Source: Pseudomonadota bacterium (GTDB taxonomy: Bacteria > Desulfobacterota > Desulfobacteria > Desulfobacterales > RPRI01). From it: a DNA stretch of 12,074 nt. The notes under the pieces were generated by a model that saw only the letters and a program-made list of their open reading frames with translations, searched no databases and was not told the DNA's origin. The translations under genes were made by a program, and so were the position numbers. This document shows, piece after piece, positions 1 to 7,199 of this stretch. How positions within the stretch are numbered: position 1 is the stretch's first letter; every line of letters starts with the position of its first letter. The stretch lies in contig JAHJQU010000025.1 of the NCBI GenBank assembly GCA_018819005.1, positions 1-12,074 of the forward strand, written 5' to 3'.

Positions 1-1020
1 CTTCCAGTCCGGAAGATCTGCTTCTTTTTCAGGCTTAGGAGGAACTGAAGAAGCTTCAAAATGTACCATTAAAAAGCTATCCGATTGTTCAACAACATAT
101 GGAACCGATTCTCTCAGCTCAATTGCAATAACGGATGTGTTCTTCATTACCGGCTTCTGAACAGGCACAATTCTGTCAACTGCACTGTTGAACCTTGTGG
201 TAATCAGAGGCCGTTTTCTTGAAGCGGAAATATTGGTATTCTTCAGCTGGAGGTGCAGTAATCTGTCCGAAACCTTTTTAATGTTGTATTCGACGGGTTT
301 TGTAGTTCCAATGGATAATGTGGATTTCCCGTTCTCTTCACTCGAAAAGTCAATCTTATTAACCCATGCAGGTTTTACATATTTAGCAACCGGATTCCCC
401 TTTGAAGAATCGGGGGCAGGTATTGGTTGAGGCGATGTAGGCCGAACCATGACTTCGGGCTGAGCATTTGTTTTTGCGCTAGCCAACTCCATAGAACCGA
501 TATTGATTAAAAGCCCGTCTGAAACCGGTACGGCTGAAAAAGCTTTAAGATATTCGTTTTTTGTATCTAAAACAACCCGAACTTTATCCGCATACGAGTT
601 ATAGCGGACTTTGCTCACCCATTCTGTTTCAGCAGATACCGATAGTTCTTTATTCTTCTCTGAACCTGTAATATTTAGAAGGTCAAAAACTATGCGCGCC
701 GGAAGCTTATTTGATCTTTTAATTGTAAATGATTCAAAATTACTGATCTTACCGTCTGCCTTGATGCTCACAGCGATGCCATTATCTTTTTTCGCAAAAT
801 CTACCGATTCAAATTTTGTTGCCGTTTTTGGCGTAATTTCAGCAGTTGTTAAATCAGCCTTTTTTATTTCACTTTTTGTGTTTATACCGGTTATATCTGC
901 CGGCTTCTGATCTTTTTGCTGGGCATAACTATCAGATGATCCCGTAAACAGTAAAATAAGAAAAGCAAGAAAAACGGCTGCCAAACAACTACCGAGCATT
1001 TTCATTTGGTTATAGTTCAT
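1..1020 (-). CDS. pilQ: Type IV pilus secretin PilQ, N-terminal part (cut by window edge)
   Basis: PilQ forms the outer-membrane ring through which the type IV pilus passes. Only the first 340 codons are visible; the frame is open to base 1, so the secretin pore domain lies outside the window. Residues 1-33 form a signal peptide (hydrophobic run about 10-27, likely cleavage after S-Y-A). Two beta-rich segments, roughly 60-155 and 230-325, each read like AMIN domains (IKRSNKLPARIVFDLLN, then KVRYNSYADKVRVVLDT in the first), which bind peptidoglycan in PilQ/AmiC proteins. A Pro/Ser-rich linker separates them. The ATG follows the pilP stop by one base and has a GGAG 9 nt upstream, lying inside the end of pilP. 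In-frame Met codons at residues 6 and 8 are weaker alternatives. The AMIN calls are by eye; identity as PilQ rests strongly on position after pilMNOP. Confidence 0.88.
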   Translation of the reverse strand, partial: MNYNQMKMLGSCLAAVFLAFLILLFTGSSDSYAQQKDQKPADITGINTKSEIKKADLTTAEITPKTATKFESVDFAKKDNGIAVSIKADGKISNFESFTIKRSNKLPARIVFDLLNITGSEKNKELSVSAETEWVSKVRYNSYADKVRVVLDTKNEYLKAFSAVPVSDGLLINIGSMELASAKTNAQPEVMVRPTSPQPIPAPDSSKGNPVAKYVKPAWVNKIDFSSEENGKSTLSIGTTKPVEYNIKKVSDRLLHLQLKNTNISASRKRPLITTRFNSAVDRIVPVQKPVMKNTSVIAIELRESVPYVVEQSDSFLMVHFEASSVPPKPEKEADLPDWK

Positions 1021-1021
1021 A

Positions 1022-1786
1022 TTATTCTTCTCCAAGAGGTTTCTGAAGTTTAAGTTCTCTTTCTTGGATAGTACTCTTTCCAACAATACTTTCAACCTCT
1101 TCTTCAATAATTATTCTATCCTTAAGTATCTTAACAACTCTTCCGGAATTAACTCCAAGATAAGTACCTTTTGCAACAATATATCCTTTGCCTGACGCTT
1201 CTTCAACAAGAGCTTTATTCCCGCTCGGAGCACGCATTACCGCCACTAGTTTTAGCTGACCTAAATCTATCATTTCCAGGGGAGTTCTGGGAATACGTCC
1301 TTTCTTTCCCTTTTCATCTCCTGCTAATGGTCCTTCTTCCCTAAACAGGGGAATAAATGGATCTATCCTTCCTTGAGGATTATAAACAGGTATTGTTTCA
1401 GATTCGATTTTAGCAATTTCAGCAGCAGAAACAGGCGCTGACGGTTGAAGGACCGGGGAAGAGGTTGTTTTTAACGTCTCTCCCTGTTTCCCTTTATCTG
1501 CAGGTACCGGGGATTGTACGGAAACTGTCGGCTTTTCTGTCCCGCTGCCGGTTTTAGCTGTTGAAACATCAGTTTTTACTTCTTTAACTTCTGTGCCCTG
1601 TTTTATAGGAACATTCACAGTGACCGGAACAGCAACCGGAGCTGTTTCACTCTTCTTTGCAACTATCTTTTTACTCACAGCAGCAGGTTTTGTTGGTGGC
1701 TCAGTTTTATCTCCGCATCCGTTTATTGACGAAAACAGACATACAAAACAAACTGCGATAATAAATTTAATTAGATGTTTATGCAT
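1022..1786 (-). CDS. pilP: Type IV pilus inner-membrane lipoprotein PilP
   Basis: PilP is a periplasmic lipoprotein that links the PilNO inner-membrane dimer to the PilQ secretin. The 254-aa product has a lipoprotein signal: hydrophobic residues 8-21, then I-N-G-C with Cys24 as the likely lipidated residue (Asn at -2 is slightly unusual). Residues 25-130 are a long Pro/Lys/Thr/Val-rich low-complexity linker, plausibly an extended arm across the periplasm. The C-terminal part (about 135-250) carries the PilP beta-sandwich pattern: YNPQGRIDPFIPL, then LGQLKLVAVMRAPSGNKALV and a KGYIVAKGTYLG stretch. It starts inside the end of pilO (8-nt overlap) and ends one base before pilQ, so translation is probably coupled. 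The linker is longer than in the Pseudomonas or Neisseria proteins. Identification is strong. Confidence 0.93.
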   Translation of the reverse strand: MHKHLIKFIIAVCFVCLFSSINGCGDKTEPPTKPAAVSKKIVAKKSETAPVAVPVTVNVPIKQGTEVKEVKTDVSTAKTGSGTEKPTVSVQSPVPADKGKQGETLKTTSSPVLQPSAPVSAAEIAKIESETIPVYNPQGRIDPFIPLFREEGPLAGDEKGKKGRIPRTPLEMIDLGQLKLVAVMRAPSGNKALVEEASGKGYIVAKGTYLGVNSGRVVKILKDRIIIEEEVESIVGKSTIQERELKLQKPLGEE

Positions 1787-2447
1787 GCTTACCAGGCTTT
1801 GTTACAGTTTTCTTTTTTGGTGGGGCTCCCTTTTTTTCTGATATTTCGGCATCCTTTGTGTCCAAAAACTTGTAAGTTACAGCAGTACATGTGGTAATAA
1901 GATCGTTATCCTTTTTTGACTTATCAACTCTCATTACAATATCTTGTATATTGACTATTCTTGGAAGCCGCGCCACTTTGTCAAAAAAAACGGCTACGTT
2001 ATGGTACTTACCGGAAATTTGCATTGATACAGGAATTTCAGCGTAAAAACTTTTATTTCTTTCACTCCCGGGTTGGAAAAGGACAAATTCAAGTCCTGCT
2101 TCCTGGCCGGATAAGGATATGCTTTCCAGAAGAGATGGTATTTCTTTCGATTCAGGAAGGGCTTTCATAACTATCTTCAGCTGTATCTCGGCCTTATCAA
2201 ATTCTTCTTTTAACTTCGGAAGTTCTTTCGCGGTCTTTTTTGCAGCAGCAAGTTTTTTATCCAAATCCGAATATTCAGAACTAAGCTTTTGATACTGTTG
2301 TATTTTGGGGAGAAAAACAAAATAAACGCAAGCAGCAACTATTACAACTATTATACCGCCGAAAAGAAGAAATCGTTTTATCTTCGAAAGCTTTTCAAGC
2401 TTTTCAAATACAGGGGCAAGCGATTTTGAAATGTCTGGTTTTTCCAT
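1779..2447 (-). CDS. pilO: Type IV pilus inner-membrane protein PilO
   Basis: PilO is a bitopic inner-membrane protein that pairs with PilN and binds PilP in the pilus alignment subcomplex. The 222-aa sequence shows a short cytoplasmic N-terminus (1-23), one transmembrane helix (about 24-46, rich in I/V/A/L), a periplasmic coiled coil (about 47-95, many K/E/L heptads) and a C-terminal ferredoxin-like core (about 98-200) containing SLSGQEAGLEFVLFQPG and the KYHNVAVFFDKVARLPRIVN stretch that is characteristic of PilO. The last 20 residues are a Lys/Pro-rich tail. The ATG overlaps the pilN stop as TAATG, and the 3' end overlaps pilP by 8 nt, which suggests stoichiometric, coupled translation. 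Length is normal for the family. Confidence 0.94.
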   Translation of the reverse strand: MEKPDISKSLAPVFEKLEKLSKIKRFLLFGGIIVVIVAACVYFVFLPKIQQYQKLSSEYSDLDKKLAAAKKTAKELPKLKEEFDKAEIQLKIVMKALPESKEIPSLLESISLSGQEAGLEFVLFQPGSERNKSFYAEIPVSMQISGKYHNVAVFFDKVARLPRIVNIQDIVMRVDKSKKDNDLITTCTAVTYKFLDTKDAEISEKKGAPPKKKTVTKPGKHA

Positions 2448-3022
2448 TATTTCTTTGCCTCACTCTTTACTTCTTCTTTGGCATATTTTTTATTGCATGA
2501 TATCTCAAAATTTTTGAGGCTTGCCTGCTTTACCATCTGTTTCTTTATAGTTTTTAAATTTACGGTTTCAAAAAGTTTCGAACCTTCAAGGCGGGTCATG
2601 AAATCAGCTACAGTCTGACTATCGACTGCTACACCAGAAATATTGACTGTCTTTCCTGTTGTATCAAAACTGAGAAACCACATTCTGTTAGGAACAACTA
2701 TATTTGTCATTGTATCCATAAGCCGAACCGGCTCATAGCGATTTGTCTCTAACTCCTTAATAACCTTCAACTTGGTTTTAAGAACTTCAAGCTTTCCCTT
2801 AATTTCCGCAATTTCCTTATTAATTTTTTCATATTTGGCTATTTCGGTTTTTATGCTTTTTACTTTATTAGTAACCTCTTCAACCTGGCTGTTTAATCTT
2901 ATGTTGATATAGAACATCAATATAATGACCAGGAACAAAGAAGAAAGCAATACCGATAACTGGCGTCGAACATTCTCTTTTTTTCTTGCCGTTCGAAAAG
3001 GCAGAAGATTAATTCGTATCAT
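2447..3022 (-). CDS. pilN: Type IV pilus inner-membrane protein PilN
   Basis: PilN anchors the cytoplasmic actin-like PilM to the membrane and dimerises with PilO. The 191-aa protein opens with MIRINLLPFR, the conserved I-N-L-L-P peptide that inserts into a groove of PilM. A transmembrane helix follows at about 23-42, then a periplasmic coiled coil (about 45-95) and a small ferredoxin-like domain (about 100-180) with the typical P-x-R-x-W-L-x-x-F-D and I-S-G-x-A-x-D-S patterns (VPNRMWFLSFD, NISGVAVDS). The C-terminus is Lys/Glu-rich. Its start overlaps the pilM stop as ATGA and its stop overlaps the pilO start, so it sits in the middle of a coupled operon. Everything expected for the family is present. 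Confidence 0.95.
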   Translation of the reverse strand: MIRINLLPFRTARKKENVRRQLSVLLSSLFLVIILMFYINIRLNSQVEEVTNKVKSIKTEIAKYEKINKEIAEIKGKLEVLKTKLKVIKELETNRYEPVRLMDTMTNIVVPNRMWFLSFDTTGKTVNISGVAVDSQTVADFMTRLEGSKLFETVNLKTIKKQMVKQASLKNFEISCNKKYAKEEVKSEAKK

Positions 3023-4071
3023 TTATCATCAACCCTTCTTAATGCCAAGCCCATGCATATAGCGGCTTGCGGTGCAATTTTTTCCAGGTATGAAGAATCA
3101 AAGTTCTCACCCACATCCAGCTTATTAAACGGATTAATGATTTCCACTTCAGCAGAAGTCTCTGAAGCCAGTAGTTGCCGAAATTCCTTTATATTGGCAC
3201 CTCCGCCGCTTAATACAATTTTTGTTATAGTATCTTCAGGGTATGTAGAATAAAAAAAGTCAAGGGCCCGCCTTATCTCGGCGCACCAATCTGAAACAAC
3301 AGAGGATTCTATTTCTATTAAATCTTCTGAAGATATTTTGTTATTCTGACTTCCAAATTTAATTTGTTCTGATTCTTCTAAAGTACATCCTGACAGAGAA
3401 ACAATTTTCTGATTTATTTGTCCGCAACCCAAAGAGACATCCCGCATGAATAAAGATGAAAGGCCCTTTAAGATATTCAATGATGTCTTGCTGGCTCCTA
3501 TGTCTATCAAGGCTATGTTTTCATCTTTTGTATCATAATTGAACTCAAAAATATTTTGTAATGCAAACGCTTCAACATCAATAATACATGGATTAAGTCC
3601 GGCCAACTGAACAAGGTTGATATATTCAGTTATCATTTCCTTTTTTGCTGCTACAAGGAAAACGCTCATCTGATTCGGGTTGTTCTCGTTTTCTCCCAGA
3701 ATCTGGAAGTCTAGATTGACATCGCTGATATCAAAAGGAATATATTGCTCAGCTTCTAACTTAATGGTCTCCTGAAGCTTTTTTTCATCCATAGTCTGAA
3801 CGTTTATTTTCTTTACAATAACAGAAAAACCTCCTATCGACACAGCAACCTTTTGTTCCTTGAGTTTGTTTTTCTTGAAAAGCTGCCGGATATATTCTGC
3901 AACAGCTTCATGATCATTTATTGCGCCATCTTCAATTATCCCTGGAGGAATATCGATCATCCCAAATTTCTTTAGGAGACGACCCTTTTTCGTTTCAACT
4001 ATCTCTCCTACTTTCAGGCTTCTCGATCCTATATCCAGGCCGATAAGATGATTTTTACTTCCGAATGCCAT
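3019..4071 (-). CDS. pilM: Type IV pilus assembly ATPase-fold protein PilM
   Basis: PilM is a cytoplasmic FtsA/actin-like protein that binds ATP and the N-terminal peptide of PilN, linking the pilus motor side to the inner-membrane complex. The 350-aa sequence has the nucleotide-binding signatures of the fold: phosphate-1 at residues 11-21 (IGLDIGSRSLK), phosphate-2 near 188-197 (IALIDIGASK) and the adenosine motif near 286-293 (IVLSGGGA). The SHS2-like insert covers about 65-150 with an acidic EAEQYIPFD segment typical of PilM. Length is normal. The ATG is 9 nt after the HTH gene stop and has no strong Shine-Dalgarno, so it may rely on coupling to that gene. Its stop overlaps pilN by ATGA. 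Confidence 0.95.
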   Translation of the reverse strand: MAFGSKNHLIGLDIGSRSLKVGEIVETKKGRLLKKFGMIDIPPGIIEDGAINDHEAVAEYIRQLFKKNKLKEQKVAVSIGGFSVIVKKINVQTMDEKKLQETIKLEAEQYIPFDISDVNLDFQILGENENNPNQMSVFLVAAKKEMITEYINLVQLAGLNPCIIDVEAFALQNIFEFNYDTKDENIALIDIGASKTSLNILKGLSSLFMRDVSLGCGQINQKIVSLSGCTLEESEQIKFGSQNNKISSEDLIEIESSVVSDWCAEIRRALDFFYSTYPEDTITKIVLSGGGANIKEFRQLLASETSAEVEIINPFNKLDVGENFDSSYLEKIAPQAAICMGLALRRVDDK

Positions 4072-4080
4072 AAGATACGC

Positions 4081-4278
4081 TCAATCACTAAATATTTTGT
4101 CTTTGTCAGAAAGATTAAAGCCTAGTGCAAGAATAATCTTTCGTTTTGTCTCCATGCGACAAGGCATACCCTCTTCAATACGTGAAATGGTAATTGGAGA
4201 CACATTTGCCTCTCTAGCAAGTTCGGCCTTGCTCATCATGAGTGATTCTCTGGTTTTTTTTAAGGAATTCTTTGCCAT
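4081..4278 (-). CDS. Small XRE-type helix-turn-helix protein heading the pil operon
   Basis: A 65-aa protein that is almost entirely one XRE/Cro-type HTH: the scaffold L-x-K-x-R-E-S-L-M-M-S-K-A-E-L-A-R is followed by recognition-helix residues VSPITISRIEEG and the C-terminal helix KRKIILALGFNLSDKD. It should bind DNA as a dimer; target and effector are unknown. The open frame extends upstream to a GTG at 4326, but I chose ATG 4278 because (i) AGGA sits 9 nt upstream of it and (ii) a strong promoter has its -10 box at 4327-4332, so transcription should begin near 4320, downstream of the GTG. The gene lies 9 nt before pilM and is probably co-transcribed. Similar tiny regulators directly ahead of pilM are, from memory, common in deltaproteobacteria; autoregulation of the operon is inference. 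Confidence 0.82.
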   Translation of the reverse strand: MAKNSLKKTRESLMMSKAELAREANVSPITISRIEEGMPCRMETKRKIILALGFNLSDKDKIFSD

Positions 4279-4326
4279 AAGCGAACATCCTGCAGAATAA
4301 TAAACAGTTGATGAATTTTTTTGCAC

Positions 4327-4354
4327 ATATTACACCTTATTTAGTATATGTCAA
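4327..4354 (-). promoter_or_regulatory. Sigma70-type promoter of the HTH-pilMNOPQ operon
   Basis: On the minus strand the -35 box TTGACA (4354-4349, perfect consensus) is followed by a 16-bp spacer and TAATAT (4332-4327, 4 of 6 consensus). An A/T-rich tract upstream (about 4360-4400) could act as an UP element. The predicted start is near 4320, giving a 5' leader of about 42 nt before ATG 4278. The spacer contains ACCTTA (plus strand 4334-4339), which recurs as both arms of an inverted repeat at 4531-4548. Confidence 0.68.
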
Positions 4355-4382
4355 GCAATATTTGCATAATTTATATATAATT

Positions 4383-4396
4383 ATGTATATATACAT
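4383..4396. repeat. Perfect 14-bp AT-rich palindrome upstream of the pil promoter
   Basis: The sequence atgtatatatacat reads identically on both strands, and a second palindrome, ttatatataa, lies just beside it at 4371-4380. Both are 20-45 bp upstream of the -35 box of the pil operon promoter, a reasonable place for an operator or an UP-like tract. Simple AT richness makes chance palindromes likely here, so a regulatory role is only a suggestion. Confidence 0.4.
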
Positions 4397-4530
4397 CATG
4401 TGGTGGCTTTAGCTATTATATTTACAATAGGTTGTGTAATAAAAAACTTTCTTCCATCTTTTTTTCTTGCATCCTGATACTCTCAAATTTTTTATTTTGT
4501 TAATATATTCGCGGAAGAAATATTTATATT

Positions 4531-4548
4531 TACCTTAAATATAAGGTA
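4531..4548. repeat. 18-bp inverted repeat, candidate operator
   Basis: Arms TACCTTA and TAAGGTA are exact reverse complements around a 4-bp AATA centre. The size and spacing suit a dimeric HTH repressor site. The inner ACCTTA half also appears inside the spacer of the pil promoter at 4334-4339. No binding partner can be named from sequence alone; the adjacent HTH protein is the obvious candidate. Confidence 0.35.
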
Positions 4549-4738
4549 TTCGGATTTCTATTTTTCAGACAAATTTTCAGGCGAATAAATAACTACAATA
4601 CTCCTTTGTCATGCTCTCTAAAAAGGGAATAGCTGTTACTGCTTTGCCCAATAACAACGATGCCATAGTTTTCTTTCATAGCAAAATTTCATAAATTCAG
4701 TATATTTTTCTTACTACCTGTTCGCAGCCATTTTTTTG

Positions 4739-4767
4739 TTGACTCCTATATTCTGTTATTTTAGCAT
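4739..4767 (+). promoter_or_regulatory. Possible promoter of the CoA-transferase/GNAT gene
   Basis: TTGACT (4739-4744) is followed after 17 bp by TAGCAT (4762-4767), matching 5 of 6 and 4 of 6 consensus bases. It would start transcription about 50 nt before ATG 4823. The match is modest in an AT-rich region. Confidence 0.35.
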
Positions 4768-4822
4768 GTTAATGTTTTCTTGCGTGAAGGCCTTTGAGTA
4801 ACGTCCAATCAATGGGGGGCAG

Positions 4823-6661
4823 ATGCCGGATAAGAAAATTGTTTTGCCGAAAAAGGTTCTTGAAATAATTGAACCGGGAATGAGCATCTTCATAGGGACA
4901 GGTGCCGCTGAACCAAGAACGCTCGTAAAGCACCTGATGGCATCCAGCGCTCCAAATCTGGAAGATCTCGAGCTGGTCCAGCTTGTAAGCCTCGGTGACA
5001 CGGTTTCGATTAAAGAGCTTTATTCTCAAAAATTCCGCCTTAAGACCTTTTATTCCGGATGGGCGGCAAGGGAAGCGATCACTGCCGGAAGGGTTGATTT
5101 GATTCCCTGCCGTTTTTCTAAAATTCCCCGCCTTATTAAAACAGGACGCGTCCGCATTGATGTCGCCTTTGTTCAGGTTTCGCCTCCGGACAAATCAGGA
5201 TACTGCAGTCTTGGAATAGCTATAGATGTTGCTCGTGACGCAATGGAAAAAGCATCTGTTGTTGTCGGAGAAATAAACACAAAAATTCCCGAAACGTTTG
5301 GGGATACCTACATACATGTTTCTGATTTCGACTTTATGGTTCATTCAACGGATGAACCCATATATTTTACCCGCTGGCATGATGACACGGTATTTGACAA
5401 GGTCGCTGCCAATGTTGCGTCGGTTATTGAAAACGGAAGCTGCATATCTTTCTCAATCGGGCCGCTGTTTGAAGCTTTAAGCCGTCATCTTTCCAACAAA
5501 CGCAATCTTGGAATACATTCTCCTTTTTTCACAGACGCCCTCATGGACCTTATGAAAAGCGGGGCCGTCACAAACAGGAACAAGGAGATCTGGCAGGGAA
5601 AGTCTCTTACTTCTTATGCTCTCGGAACTCCGGAGCTTTTGGCGTGGCTGAACCGAAACCCTCTTGTAGAATTTCAGAGTATAGACAAGGTGTTTGATCC
5701 GGTTAAAATCGGAAGCAATCCCAAGTTTATTGCCGTTTTTCAGGCAAGAAAAGTTGATTTGTCCGGCCTTATCGCTCTCAATGTCGGTAAAGGAACCGTT
5801 GCTGCCGGTCCGGGAGAAGCCATGGATTTTTTTACAGGCGCTGAAATATCACAAGGCGGTCGTAATATTTTTGCTCTTCCAAGCCGAAACCGGAAAGGAG
5901 AACCGAACATCAGGATTTCGGTTGGGAGTCTGCATAACAGATTCAGCCTCAGGGAATCCGTAGATCTTGTTGTTACCGAATACGGAGCAGCTCATCTGAA
6001 CGGCCTGACTGTGCGTGAAAGAGCCCAGGCTCTGATTGATATAGCTCATCCTGCTGACCGCCCTAAGCTCGTCGAGCAGGCAAAGCAGGAAAGGATTCTA
6101 TATCACGACCAGATTTTTCTGCCTGAATGCGGGAATCTCTATCCTGCCGGGATTAGTAATGAACATACTTTTAAAGATGGTATTACAGTCAGATTCAGAG
6201 CCATTAAGCCGTCCGATGAAGAAGAGATGCGCCGGCTCTTCTATCGTTTTTCCGACGAAGCCGTCTATTACAGATATTTCTCTACAGTTAAAACAATGCC
6301 GCATTCCAGAATGCAGGAGTATGTGAATGTCGATTTCAGCCGGACGATGTCTGTTGTCGGAGTAATTGAAGAACAAGGCCACGAACAAATTATAGCAGAA
6401 GCAAGATATATAAAAAACCGGCAGAATCTATTTGCAGAAGTTGCCTTTATCGTTGATGAAAAATATCAGCGCATCGGAATAGCAACATATATGTATCAAA
6501 CGCTGATAAACCTTGCTAAAGAAGAAGGATTGCAGGGATTCACAGCGGATGTTCTCTCTTCAAACATCGAAATGATGAAAGTTTTCTCAAAAGGCGGACA
6601 CAGAACCTCTGCCAACCTGGAAAACGGATTATACGAAGTAATAATACATTTTAAGATCTAA
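4823..6661 (+). CDS. Acetyl-CoA hydrolase/CoA-transferase-like protein fused to a Pat-like GNAT acetyltransferase
   Basis: A 612-aa two-domain cytoplasmic protein. Residues 1-430 resemble the acetyl-CoA hydrolase/4-hydroxybutyrate CoA-transferase family: SIFIGTGAAEP near the N-terminus, a Gly-rich segment before DFFTGAEISQGGRNIFALPS (335-354) and VVTEYGAAHLNGLTVRERAQ (383-402) followed by IAHPADRPKL. Residues 453-612 are a GNAT domain of the kind found in Pat/PatZ lysine acetyltransferases: VRFRAIKPSDEEEMRRLFYR, then AEVAFIV with Glu539 in the position of the catalytic Glu, then the acetyl-CoA loop Q-R-I-G-I-A (549-554). The transferase domain carries G-I-H-S-P at 230-234, where active relatives have a catalytic Glu (G-I-H-T/S-E), so it may bind acyl-CoA without transferring CoA. 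The start is the only ATG after an in-frame stop at 4799; a G-run lies just upstream but is close. Likely role: protein acylation responding to acyl-CoA level (inference). Confidence 0.85.
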   Translation: MPDKKIVLPKKVLEIIEPGMSIFIGTGAAEPRTLVKHLMASSAPNLEDLELVQLVSLGDTVSIKELYSQKFRLKTFYSGWAAREAITAGRVDLIPCRFSKIPRLIKTGRVRIDVAFVQVSPPDKSGYCSLGIAIDVARDAMEKASVVVGEINTKIPETFGDTYIHVSDFDFMVHSTDEPIYFTRWHDDTVFDKVAANVASVIENGSCISFSIGPLFEALSRHLSNKRNLGIHSPFFTDALMDLMKSGAVTNRNKEIWQGKSLTSYALGTPELLAWLNRNPLVEFQSIDKVFDPVKIGSNPKFIAVFQARKVDLSGLIALNVGKGTVAAGPGEAMDFFTGAEISQGGRNIFALPSRNRKGEPNIRISVGSLHNRFSLRESVDLVVTEYGAAHLNGLTVRERAQALIDIAHPADRPKLVEQAKQERILYHDQIFLPECGNLYPAGISNEHTFKDGITVRFRAIKPSDEEEMRRLFYRFSDEAVYYRYFSTVKTMPHSRMQEYVNVDFSRTMSVVGVIEEQGHEQIIAEARYIKNRQNLFAEVAFIVDEKYQRIGIATYMYQTLINLAKEEGLQGFTADVLSSNIEMMKVFSKGGHRTSANLENGLYEVIIHFKI

Positions 6662-6672
6662 CCGGAGATCTT
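6653..6672 (+). other. Short intercistronic hairpin
   Basis: AAGATCT and AGATCTT pair perfectly (7 bp) around a 6-nt loop directly over the stop codon of the fusion gene. No T-run follows, so it is not a normal intrinsic terminator; it may modestly affect mRNA decay between this gene and the next. Confidence 0.3.
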
Positions 6673-6707
6673 CAATACTGATTAATGACAGACAAATAAA
6701 CCAGCGA

Positions 6708-7199
6708 ATGCATAAATTTATTGATCGTCGCATAAGGATTATATTAACGACCGCAATTACGTTTTTACTTATTACAGGATGCACATCAAGCTATAAGAAA
6801 GGACCGGATCTTACAGAGAAGTATAGAATTGATGTGGAACGGATGCTTCGGGAAGAAGTGAAATTGTGGACAGATACTCCTCACCGCATGGGAGGAGCAA
6901 GTTCATCCGGAATCGATTGTTCGGGATTCGTCATGAGCGTGTACGGCAAACTTTTCAAAATCACACTTCCCCGCGATACGGAAAACCAGGTTGCCGTCGG
7001 TGTTTCTATTGATAAAAATGAGCTTAAATCAGGTGACCTTGTTTTCTTCAGGCCGCCCAAAATAAAAAGGCATGTTGGAATATATCTTAGTAACGGTGAA
7101 TTTGCCCATACATCGAGTCGGAAAGGAGTTACAATTTCAAGAATTGATGATCCTTACTGGAATAAATCCTACTGGACATCCCGGCGTATTCTACCATGA
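6708..7199 (+). CDS. NlpC/P60 family cell-wall hydrolase lipoprotein
   Basis: A 163-aa exported papain-like peptidase expected to cut peptide stems in peptidoglycan (gamma-D-Glu to diaminopimelate bond in typical members). The N-terminus has basic residues (RRIR), a hydrophobic stretch 11-22 and the lipobox I-T-G-C, lipid anchor at Cys25. The NlpC/P60 core covers about 45-160: the nucleophile is Cys71 in GIDCSGFV, the catalytic His is His122 in RHVGIYL, and His134 (FAHTSS) is the likely third polar residue. LKSGDLVFF is a family hallmark. It is about the size of E. coli NlpC/MepS, with no extra binding domains. The gene starts 46 nt after the fusion gene with only a weak ribosome site; its stop overlaps the next start (ATGA). 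Exact substrate cannot be read from the sequence. Confidence 0.9.
   Translation: MHKFIDRRIRIILTTAITFLLITGCTSSYKKGPDLTEKYRIDVERMLREEVKLWTDTPHRMGGASSSGIDCSGFVMSVYGKLFKITLPRDTENQVAVGVSIDKNELKSGDLVFFRPPKIKRHVGIYLSNGEFAHTSSRKGVTISRIDDPYWNKSYWTSRRILP

Larger units (their letters stand above)
4279..4822. other. AT-rich intergenic region between divergent transcription units
   Basis: This 544-bp spacer between the pil operon and the CoA-transferase/GNAT gene holds the pil promoter near its left end and several inverted repeats (4371-4380, 4383-4396, 4531-4548). I see no protein-coding gene: the longest suggestive minus-strand frame (4597-4680) is only about 28 codons. No tRNA cloverleaf or transposase remnant is recognisable. 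Confidence 0.6.

Noticed and set aside
4081..4326. 81-aa version of the HTH protein from GTG 4326
   Set aside because: The -10 box of a strong promoter abuts this GTG, so transcripts should begin downstream of it; ATG 4278 has a good ribosome site.
4597..4680. Minus-strand frame in the intergenic region starting MKENYGIVVIGQSSNSYS
   Set aside because: Only about 28 codons before a stop, no ribosome site of note, no recognisable family; more likely chance or a decayed remnant.
4756..5029. Overlapping minus-strand frames opposite the start of the fusion gene
   Set aside because: They are antisense to a clearly coding N-terminal CoA-transferase segment and have no family features.
6653..6672. 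Hairpin after the CoA-transferase/GNAT gene as a transcription terminator
   Set aside because: The stem is followed by caatactgatt and not a T-tract, and the next gene follows closely in the same direction.
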